Positions 39,706-51,000 of a stretch of DNA of 64,000 nucleotides are shown piece by piece. This stretch comes from Azorinus chamasolen. Taxonomy: Eukaryota > Mollusca > Bivalvia > Cardiida > Solecurtidae. A program made the position numbers and the translations under genes. Below the pieces are notes generated by a model. The model did not search any database, was not told where the DNA came from, and saw nothing but the letters and a program-made list of their open reading frames with translations. The DNA lies in contig OY755243.1 in assembly GCA_963576725.1 (NCBI GenBank), forward strand, positions 77,727,349 through 77,791,348, written 5' to 3'. The number at the start of each line of letters is the position of its first letter. Position 1 is the stretch's first letter.

Positions 39706-41806
39706 ATTACAAATTTGGAATCTGTAACTGATAAGGTATAGGAGATATGCTCCGGACAAGCCTTTAGTAAAATCAAGGTCAAAGGTCAAGGGCACATTGA
39801 CCTGAAAATGGTACGCGACACTCCGCCATCCCAAGATGAACTCACACACCAAATTTGGAATCTGTAGCTGGTAAGGTATAGGAGATATGCTCTGGACAAG
39901 CTTTTTGTATCTGGTAAGGTATAGGAGATATGCTCCGGACTGTAAAATTGAGGTCAAAGGTCAAGGTCAGTGATCTGAAAATGGTACACGACTCTACGCC
40001 ATCCCAAGATGAACTCACAAACCAAATTTGGAATCCGTAGCTGGTAAGGTATAGGAGAAATGCTCCGGACAAGCTTTGTGTAAAATCGAGGTCAAAGGTC
40101 AAGGTCACAGTGACCTGAAAATGGTATGTGACACACCGCCATCCCAAGATAAACTCACACACCAAATATGGAATCCGTAGTTGGTAAGGTATAGGAGATA
40201 TTCTCTGGACAACCTTTTTTGTAAAATCGAGGTCGAAGGTCAAGGTCACAGTGACCTGAAAATGGTACGCGACACTCCTCCATCCCAAGATGAACTCACA
40301 CACCAAATTTGGAATCCGTAGCTGGTAAAGTATAGGAGATATACTCCGGACAAGCTTTTTGCAGCTGGTAAGGTATAAGCTTTTTGTAAAATCGAGGTCA
40401 AAGGTCAAGGTCACAGTGGCTTGAAAATGATACGCGACACTCCGTCATCCCAAGATGAACTCGCATACCAAATTTTGGATCCGTAGCTGGTAAGGTATAG
40501 GAGATATGCTCCGGACAAGCTTTTTGTAAAATCGAGGTCAAAGGTCAAGGTCACAGTGACCTGAAAATGGTACACGACATTCCTCCATCCAAAGATGAAC
40601 TCACACACCAAATTTGGAATCCGTAGCTGGTAAAGTATAGGAGATATACTCCGGACAAGCTTTTTGCAGCTGGTAAGGTATAAGCTTTTTGTAAAATCGA
40701 GGTCAGAGGTCAAGGTCACAGTGGCCTGAAAATGATACGCGACACTCCGTCATCCCAAGATGAACTCACATACCAAATTTTGGATCCTTAGCTGGTAAGG
40801 TATAGGAGATGTGCTCCGGACAAGCTTTTTGTAAAATCGAGGTCAAAGGTCAAGGTCAAGGTCACAGTGACCTGAAAATGGTACGCGACACTCCGCCATC
40901 TCAAGGTGATCTCACACACCAAATTTGGAATCCGTATCTGGTAAGGTATAGGAGATATGCTCTGGACAAGCTTTTTGTAAAATCGGTCAAAGGTCAAGGT
41001 CACAGTGATCTGAAAATGGTACGCGACACTCCTCTATCCCAATATGAACTCACACACCAAATTTGGAATCCTTAGCTGGTAAGGTATAGGAGACATACTC
41101 CGGACAAGCTTTTTGTAGCTGGTAAGGTATAAGCTTTTTTTAAAATCGAGGTCAAAGGTCAAGGTCAAGGTCACAGTGACCTGGAAATGGTACGCGACAC
41201 TCCGCCATCCCAAGATGAACTCACACACCAAATTTGGAATCTGTAGCTGGTAAGGTAAAGGAGATATGCTCCGGACAGCTTTTTGTAAAATCGGTCAAAG
41301 GTTATGGTCAAGGTCACAGTGATCTGAAAATGGTACGCGACACTCCTCCATCCCAAGATGAACTCACACACCAAATTTGGAATCCTTAGCTGGTAAGGTA
41401 TAGGAGACATACTCCGGACAAGCTTTTTGTAGCTGGTAAGGTATAAGCTTTTTTTAAAATCGAGGTCAAAGGTCAAGGTCAAGGTGACCTGGAAATGGTA
41501 CGCGACACTCCGCCATCCCAAGTTGAACTCACACACCAAATTTGGAATCTGTAGCTGGTAAGGTAAAGGAGATATGCTCCGGACAAGCTTTTTGTAAAAT
41601 CAAGGTTAAAGGTCAAGGTGACATGAAAATGGTACGCGACACTCCGCCATCCCAAGATGAACTCACACACCAAATTTGGTATCCGTAGCTGATGTGACAA
41701 AGAAAATATACTCCGGACAAAAGGTACACACACCCACACACCCACCCACGCACGGTGCGATCACTATATGCCGCCAAAGTCTAGCTTTGGGGGCATAAAA
41801 ATTACA
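39706..41806 (+). mobile_element. Pearl-type array with repeated perfect AGGTCACAGTGACCT sites
   Basis: About 14 units of roughly 145 bp (ACACACCAAATTTGGAATCC, GGTAAGGTATAGGAGATATG, AAAATCGAGGTCAAAGGTCA), some shortened. Most hold AGGTCACAGTGACCT (for example 40102-40116). The array ends with a CACACACCCACCCACGCACG simple repeat and a hairpin CCGCCAAAGTCTAGCTTTGGGGGC-ATAAAAA. The opening end is unclear. Repeated open frames on both strands here are by-products of the repeat. Confidence 0.75.
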
Positions 41807-41843
41807 TAAAAGTGACAGACAAGGACATTTAAAATATTTTTCA

Positions 41844-41849
41844 TTTAAT
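41844..41849 (-). terminator. Possible poly(A) signal ATTAAA for DPH5
   Basis: ATTAAA on the minus strand lies 10 bp after the DPH5 stop codon. It is the common variant hexamer and the only candidate before the repeat array begins about 50 bp downstream. This implies a very short 3' UTR, or that the real signal lies inside the array. Confidence 0.3.
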
Positions 41850-41858
41850 ATTGCACTA

Positions 41859-42079
41859 TCATGTATACAACTCATTTAACTTTTGAATAATATTCTTGTC
41901 TGATGTAAATTGTTTTAACATGTCCAGTTCTAAGGGATGCATGTGTCCGGGTATAACTAGTGAATGCAGTGGTTCTCCGAGGTCTGTTTCAGTCATACTC
42001 TCCAGTGTGGAGGTACAGATTGCCTGTGAATCTGAGCCCACTCTAGCCACGCCCACACACACACTCTCCTCATGTAATA
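41859..42079 (-). CDS. DPH5: DPH5 exon 8 and stop
   Basis: Encodes [23 protein letters not shown] and a C-terminal tail ending NELYT before TGA. The acceptor is ATCTTGTTTCAG. Confidence 0.95.
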
Positions 42080-45000
42080 CTGAAACAAGATAAATTAATT
42101 ATATTTATTCTAGCATAACTACTGTAAACAAGAGATTGAACCCTTTCCTAGTTGCATATTCATCTTAAATATTACAATATCATGAATATTTTTATTAGCT
42201 GAAATTTTGTAATGGCATATGAACACAAAGAATTATGGTATTGGTAGAGTCAGATTAACCCATTTGCTCACAGTGGATTCTTCCATGTTTATATACATGT
42301 ATTGGATTAGTCCATATTTTATCTAAGGGGTGCATGGCCTAAATTTTCAATTGCGTTTTGTTTTATATTGAAATTCCTATCAGCAAAAATGTGTAGTCTG
42401 ATCAGACGCCACATTATGCGGCGCCTGATCAGAGTCTACACTGTTCGCCTACGTCCCATATATGGGATCGTGGGAGCAAATGGGTTAATAATAATTTCAT
42501 ACGCAAACATGGCAGATCCTGATCAGACAGCTCCTACAGGAGCCTTCTGATCTAGGTCTACTCTGTAAAGGCATGAAAAAGCATTTGTGTGAAGGAAATG
42601 GTTACATGCTGATCCTATCAATCTCAACCTGGCCAACATTTGCAACGTAGCTTGCTTATAGAACAAGAGATCGGATTCTACAGTTTCTATCATGGCCAAC
42701 AATACCTGTATTACCATGCCATTTCAAAATGAATAATCATGATATGGTTATTTCTTACATGATTATCCATGGAGTAAAGTAATTCTAACTTAAAGTCATT
42801 CTAGTTAGACAGGTAACATGAGACTACTCCCTAATCAAAATAATTTATATGCATCTGAAATCCCCATGGATGACAAGAGAGGCCAGTCTTAAAACAACCA
42901 TTTAACCCATTCCTGCATAGGCTATTTTTAGATCCAACCTCTTTGATTCAATCTACCAAAAAGGAGCATTTACTAGAAAATAGAATTTTTTCAGAATTGT
43001 GCAGCCTTGAAACCATTGTGATAAATAGAGCATTTGCTCCACAGGAGCAAATGCTCTATTTATCACAATGGTTTCACAAAGTGACTTACAGAGGCGTCAA
43101 TATGCGGGAATAAACTACCTTCAAAATGCTGGATAATAGTTAATGCCCTGCTTGTATCACATTTAATCCTTTTCCTCATATAAGCACCTTTTTACACATT
43201 CGCAAACAGAGTAGACCCTGATCAGATGGCTCCTATAGGACCCTCTGAGCAGGGTCAGCTCTGTTTGCTTTTAACATGATATAGATCTGATTAGTTTTTG
43301 GCAAAGCAAATATATTTCTTGAAAAGTTTACAAGATAAAAATTCAGCTAATAAATATTGATGATGTCATTATTCCTTACATGAATATTGAACAGGAAAAA
43401 AGGTTAAATTATCTGATTTAACAAGTTTGAAATAGAGAAGTACTGGCATATCCAAATCTCTTTTCCCCCCATCCAAACTCTATACTGTTGGTACTCATGA
43501 GTCACCTCAGAGACACTTCTAATGAGTACCAACATTTCCGTTTACAGTTGAACTTCGATATCTCGAACTCAGATAACTCGAACTTCGGGATAACTCGAAC
43601 AAAAAGTTCAGTCCTTCCAAAACTTACAATACATAATTGCTCTAAAATGTATTGCTACAGATATCTGGAAACACATATCACAGCTTAATACAGGTCTAAA
43701 GTAATGCTGAAAGCTCCAATAGGAGCTTTCAGCATTACTTTAGACCTGTATTAAGCTGTGGCATTGAGAAATTGTTCAGATTAGAAATCGGATGACTCGA
43801 ACTTCTGTTATCTCGAACTAATTTGTATAGTCCATTGAAGTTAGAGTTATCGAAATTCAACTGTATAACCATAACCTCTTTATCTAGAGCTCTGTATCTT
43901 GTTGTACGATCTTACATAGTTTTTCCTGTCCCTGTGATTTTCTGTTCTTCACTATTTCCAGCAGCTGTTGTCCGGCTCTGCTGACAGACATGTATCTCGG
44001 TGGCTCATATATTTTTCTACCTCTGAAAAGAAAACCATGACACTCTGACATACGAAGCAAAACATTTCACAACACAGTTTCCTATAATGTTTAGCTAACC
44101 ACAAACTCATTCTACAGTATAATTTCATTATAGTGACCATTAATATTAAATAAGAGGTGAGATAATACATATAATGTTTCCTATGTGGTGGTATTACAGT
44201 AAAACCTCTCTATAACGACCACTAAATTGTGCTAATTAGTTGGTATTTAGGGCAGGTGGCTGCTTAAAGCAAGGTGAAAGTAAAACAGTGCTCCTATAGG
44301 AGCGTTCTGTTTTACTTTCACCTTGCTTTAAGCAGCCACCTGCCTTTAATACAAAATAATTGATGTAATTTAGTGGTTGTTATAGAGAGGTTTTACTGTA
44401 TATCTTTGTCTTGCAAAATTCTGTTCTTAAACTACATTTACACTGTTTTGGCCCTACTGAAACTTTAGTCTATGCTTGACTTTGGTGTCATGTTTATCAC
44501 ATAACCTTGCATGTTATCATTTACTTGAATTACAAATGTAACCAACAAGGAGTCCAAACTGTCAATTAAATGTAAAATGCAATCATATTTACTAACTATG
44601 CAGATTTTCTCAAATTTCGAACAGCTCAAGAAACATTACGATACTTTGAAATATCTGAGCTTATCTCACAGATAATCAGTCAAAATGTTATACCTAGAAA
44701 CAGTGTGAATTTGTTTAGTCATTGAAGAGTTGATAAAAACATCCAAGAACCAAGGATTTTGTCAAACTTCAACAATTAAAGACAGGGTGATTCCAGTATA
44801 CGTATACCCCCTCAAACAAGTTTGCGGGGGTATAAAAAGGATATGGGATATTCATATTACAGACTGACTTTTTTCAAACCCTTTGAATACTGGATATTCA
44901 AAGTGGAATGGCCTAACAATGTTCCACGATAGAGTCTGTTCAGTTTGAAAAGCTTATATTTGCTAGAGAATACTTAATATTACAAACAGTGCAGATTCTA

Positions 45001-48000
45001 ATAAGATGGTTCTTATAGGAGTCCTCTGAACTGGGTATACACTGTTTGCAAACATCAGTTTACTTGTGTCCTGGCCCGGAGGTTATAAAACGTTTTGCTT
45101 GAGTCTGAAATCATTCTCAAGCATCTGATTGGTCAGATTCTGAGCTTGCTCAGAATCTGACCAATCAGAAACTTAAGAATGATTTCAGACTCAGAAGTTT
45201 TATAACCTTGGACCATGCATTCAAAGGATTAAGTATTCAATACACCTACTTCATGAGATTTTCTATGCTCTGTTCTTTCACCTTTATATCTGAAATGAAG
45301 AAGAACAAATTGGATCTGTAATCTATTGCTGATGTGCCAAAGTTTCCCACATAGAACTTTAAATAATCAGGGTTTTTCACCTTCTATAACAGAGGCCTAT
45401 TAAAGGTCCCTTCCCAATTGAAAATTTCTTTGAAATCATGCAGTTTTCCCAAAATCCAAACTTACACCAGCTTTTTTGTTTCCCAAATCAGCAATTTTAG
45501 CGATAATTCTTCCCAAAATCAGCAGGCTAAGGCCCCTTCCCAATTAAGAGAGAAAAAGCCCTGATAATGATTCTCTAACCCTTTACTCCATGAATACCCC
45601 TTTCTACGTCTTTGCAAACTGATTAGACCCAGATCAAACGACTCCTATAGGAGCTGTCTGATCAGGGTCTGCCCTGTTTGCTTCTGACATAATAAAGATA
45701 TGAGTTTACAGTTTTTGCCATTTACAAAATGTCCATATTCTATAAATACAAAATTAATAGTAATAGTTACACGGTTATTTGGCAGGGTGTACGGGCTGGT
45801 ATGACCGGGTTAGATCCCGTATTTCCTGAGGCGTTAGCTGAAGGAAACACGTGGTCTAACCCGGTCATACCAGCCCGTACACCCTGCCAAATTACCGTGT
45901 AACAAATTTATTACCAGTCAGAGATCCGATTTACCTAATTAAGAAATGAACAACTCTTATTTTGCTGACATTAGATCTCTAATTGTATGATGACATGACA
46001 AAGAAAACATGACGTCATCACAGAGCAAATATGACGTCGTCTCAGAGCAATTTCGAAAGAGGAATTGAAACTTCACTTGTAAACATTAATGGTAACACGT
46101 TGTACTGATAAGTTGATAGTGTTAAATTGAGGAACGTATGAGGTACAGTTTTTTACGTTTATTATCTATTATTTGGTTGTAATCCATCCAGAATTATTGG
46201 AGTAAGGACGATATGAAATTTCGAAATGACGCTAAAAATAAAAGCAAAACGAATGACGTCACGCGTCAAATTTGAATAATTCTGTATTCTCCGTGGAAGC
46301 CGCTGAATACGGTACTGTACACCCCAGCAGTTTTTGGCAAACTGACCAATCAAATTCCAAGGATTTACTCTGACTGGTAATAAATGTATTTATGACATCA
46401 TTATTTCTTACATATAGTTAATATTTCATGCATAATCACTGAAGAAAGGTTAATCCTCTACTCATATTTTCACCAAGTTTGCAAAACATAATAACTCTAC
46501 CAAAAAGGAGCATTAACTAGAGAAAAGGAAAATGTCAGAATTGTGTAGTATTGAAACCTTTGTGATAAATAGAGCATTGAGCAAATGCTCTATTTACTAC
46601 AATGGTTTCAAGAAGTGACTATTACAGAGGTGTAGAAAGGCGTGTTTATGGAGGAAAGGGTTAATAGTAATTAAGCACATGGTAAAGAAAGAGGTGTTTG
46701 TGAAAACACCTCTCCCATACACTGGAATCTGTTAAATGTAGAAATTATGCAGAAAACTGTGGAACTTCATATTAAAGGTAATTGCTAAATCAAAAATGGC
46801 TACCAGTCAGCATCATGGCTAATAGCTCATCATGCTGATAATTTCTGTGAAGTTTCATTGAAATGCAGCAATAACTGCAGAGTACAAGTAATTGGCTTCA
46901 CAATTTGCATGGGCCTACAACAACCATGACTACACCCAACACACAGACTCCTATATTCCTCCTTCAAACTTTGTTTTTACTGTAGCTTACCAAGTAAGCA
47001 CAGCGAATGCATCCCTCTGTCCAAATTGGCACATATTTTGTCATAAAAGCTCTCTGGTTTCCATGTGTCATCCCAGAATACAATAGAAACAGTCTCGCCA
47101 AAGTTGTACAACTGAAATAGAAGAGGATAAATCATTAACCCTTTCCCTGTTCTATGTTTATAACAAATTTCAATACCTACTGAATATTCATGGACAAAAT
47201 AGTTGTAATGAAATATGGAAGGTGGACCATTGTACCCATTTCAGAAACTTAAGAAACGGGTCTATCAAAATCCAATAGCAAACAGAGCAGACCCTGATCA
47301 GACGGCTCCTCTAGGAGCCGTCTGATCTGGGTCTACTCTGTTTGCAGATGCGTGAAAACACGTTTATATGACGGAAAGGGTTAACTGTTTACTCCATAAA
47401 TACGCCTTTGCAAACAGAGTACACCCAGATCAAATGGCTCTTATAGGAGCTGTCTGATCTGGGTCTGCTCTGTTTGCTTATGACACAATATAGATAAGAC
47501 TTTGTAATTTCTGCCATGGCCAACATTTGCTTTGTTCATATGACATTATAACAAGAGCACCGCAAGCGGGTGCGAACGCTCGTTTGTTATCATGTTGGTA
47601 TATGTGGATAGGCCTTGTCAAGATGAACATGCATACCAAAAATGAAGGTTATAAATGAAAAATTGAAGAAGTTACGGTCAATGTTAAGATTTCGGACGAC
47701 GACGCGGATGCCGGAGTTACGACAATAGCTCGTGATTTCTTCGAAACAGACGAGCTAAAAATGAATCGAATTAATATTCATGACATCATTATTAAGAGCT
47801 ATTTGAATTTACTGAAAATGGCACACCAGTAATAAGTACCATGATATTACACATTGCATGTGATATGACTGAATCCTTTACCTGATGAATATTTATTTAA
47901 GAAACAATGACATCATGAATATTTATTAGCTTAATTTTTATAATGGCACATAAACACGGCAATTTTCGCAATGGAAATAATTGTAGAATCAGATCTATAT

Positions 48001-51000
48001 AATTCCATATAAAGCAAACAGTACAGACCCTGATCAGACAATTTCTACAGGAGTCATCTGATTTGTAACGGTATGTTTGCAAAGGTGAGGAAAGGCTTAT
48101 TTATAGAGAAAAGGGTTAACCCTTTCCCTGTTCTACGTTTATTCCAAATTTCAATGCCCACTGAATATTTATGGACATAATAGTTATAGCAAAACATTGA
48201 AGGTGGAAATAGTAGCTATTTTAGAAAGTAAAGACACAGATCTTTCAAATTCCATTAGCAAACAGAGCAGACCCTTATCGGACGGCTCCTCTAGGAGCCG
48301 TCTGATCTGGGTCTACTCTGTTTACAAATGCATGAAAACACGTTAATATGAGGGAAAGGGTTAATTTAAGGTCAACACTATGTAGACTCTGTAAGAAAGT
48401 CACTACAAACAGTTTGGATCAAGATGAGACTCCATTAAATTGTTACACTTCATTACTGTGTTTTGACAAAGAAATACATGACAGATCTTGGATAACCATT
48501 TGAATGAAAGAACCAAGTGTACTGGCATTTCGAAACAGTGTAGATTCAGATTAAGGTCGGCATTGTTTCTCATTCAAGATCAACAAATAAACCGGATAAT
48601 GAGTGAATGAGTGAGTGTGATTCAAAATCCTCTCGCAAATTGTACCCTTTCATACTGAGTAGACTCTATTGTTAACCCTTTATCTCATAGGCTATTTTTA
48701 GATCCAACCTCTTTGAATAAATCTACCGAAAAGGAGCATTAACTATAGAAAAGGAGAATTTTGGAATTGTGTAGTTTTGAAACCATTGTGATAAACAGAG
48801 CATTTGATCAATAGGAGCAAATGGCGCAAATGCTCTATTTATTACTATGGTTTCACAAAGTGATTAATATAGGGGCGTATTTATGAAGTAAAGGGTTAAA
48901 TAAGGAATGACTTTGAAAATTTGATTTTAAAAGAGTTGACAAAATTTACTATCAAACTGATGCAGAACAATGCAGTACAACATGTCTAAAGTGACCATCA
49001 GTCTTAACCCTTTACTCCACAAATACACCGTTCTATGCTTTTGCAAATAGAGTAAACCCAGATCAGACGGCTCCTATAGCAGTAAAGTAAAGTACCTAGT
49101 AATAGTCTACTTTCAGTCCGAAGGACTGCTCAGCTGACTGTACATTTAGGAGCCGCCTGATCAGGGTCTGCTGTGTTTGCTTATGAAATAATTCTTGATT
49201 CTTGTTTCTGCCATGGTCAAAGCTTCCTGTGTTCATGTGTCATAAAAGTAATATTCCTCACAATGTCTATTTCTTACATGAATATTCATACAGTAAAGGG
49301 TCAATTCTGTGTTGAACTTTAATGCAGGATAAAGAGCTTACTGTTTTCCAGCATTAAGCTACCACCTGCTTGTATACAAGTCCATGTTTACTCATTCAAT
49401 GGTCACTATAGGCAGGTTTGTAGGGTGTACAGGTACATGAGGTTACTGTTTAATGAGGTTATTGTTTACCTGGAGACCGCAGCAACCAACAGCATTCATG
49501 ATGGAAGCATTGTGGATGACTCTGTATTGGATGCCCTTTTCTTTGGCTCTCAACACAAAGTCTGTATGTGTAGTGGCCCTGCAAATAACAAGCCTTTTAA
49601 TGCATTTCCTCCATGAATATTCATATAAGAAATAATGATGTCATGAAAATTGGTTAGATTAATCTGTTACAATATCACATGGACACAGGAATGTTTAGCC
49701 ATGGCAGAAACTGTAGAATCTTATCCACCCAGCCAATAACCACCCAGCCAATAATATCCCTGTCCGTTGCTTAATTTTAACCCTTTCCCTCATATAAACG
49801 TGTTTTCACGCATTTGCAAACAGAGTAGACTCAGATCAGACGGCTCCTAGAGGAGCCGTCTGATCAGGATCTACTCTGTTTGCTAATATAATTTGATAGA
49901 TCTGTTTATTTGCTTTCTAAAATGTCTACAATGGTCCATCTTGCATATTTCTTTATAACTATTTTGTTAATGAATATTCATTAGGTATTGGAATTTGAAA
50001 TAAACATAGAACAGGGAAAGGGTTAACTCACAAGATTTCTAAGCACTTAAACCATGTTGCCAAAGAGCTAGCTCCCCAGCAAGGAGAGTTTATAGTGGTT
50101 TTATACCTAACAGCCTTGCTGTTACAGTCATTAATTCTGACATGAATATTTCATGGAGTAACACTAACTAGAAAATTGTGTCCATAGGGCACACTTTTTT
50201 TTCACTACATGTTATATAGTGAAGACATTTCAAAGTCACATAATTCTCTTAACAATGGTCAGATTAAAAGTTCCATTCTTACATACATCTACAAGGTCGT
50301 TCATCTGTGAAAGTTTGGTGTAAATCCTCCCACTGGCATATGAGGAATTAGACACACAAGATTAGTGAGACGTACTGACATGAAGCTGTACAGATAGATG
50401 GACAAGAGCAAGGCTGTACATGTATGCCTTCCACCTTGTGGGGGCATAAATTTAAAACAAGAGTACCGCATACGGTACATAATACGCCCACTTGCAAACT
50501 TTCTCTGATTCAACATGCCTTATAAGTGTTGACATTTTCTAATCTGTGCTTCAGATCTTGATTTCCATATTAAGGTGATACTATTTTTTAAAAAAATGAA
50601 GTGAATATCTTATTAAATAAAAAAGTTACAGCTAATCCTCATTTTTGCAGATTTTTGTAAAGTGCAACGGCCATAACTCAGAAACAACAAATCAAATGAT
50701 CCTCAGAATCGACTTAGCTTCAGGTCTTGATGCATTAAACATGTGGATGAAGTTTCATTAATATCTGTCAAACAGTTTTGCCAGAAAACAGCGGACAAAC
50801 TATTTGCATATATTTGCATTTTTTTTTTAAGTAAAAGGGCAATAACTCCGAAACGAAAAATCAAATAAACCTCAAAATTGACTCAGCATCAGATCTTGAT
50901 GCATTAAACATTTTTGTGAAGTTTCATTAATATTTCTCAAATAGTTTTCCCAGAAAACAGCCGACAAACTATTTGCATTATTTTTTAAGGACACGGGCCA

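Larger units (their letters stand above)
45576..46455. mobile_element. Family A MITE interrupted by two other elements
   Basis: The left part 45576-45765 (AACCCTTTACTCCATGAAT, core ACGACTCCTATAGGAGCTGT) and right arm 46382-46455 (GACATCATTATTTCTTACAT) flank the hairpin 45766-45903 and the element 45910-46381. Confidence 0.6.

Noticed and set aside
39700..41745. Series of 65-190 codon frames on the minus strand with a shared TLTFDLDFTKSL motif
   Set aside because: They repeat in step with the tandem units. Frame changes between units and the lack of splice or start signals speak against a real repeat protein.
49425..49635. Plus-strand frames of about 60 codons
   Set aside because: They are antisense to DPH5 exon 4.
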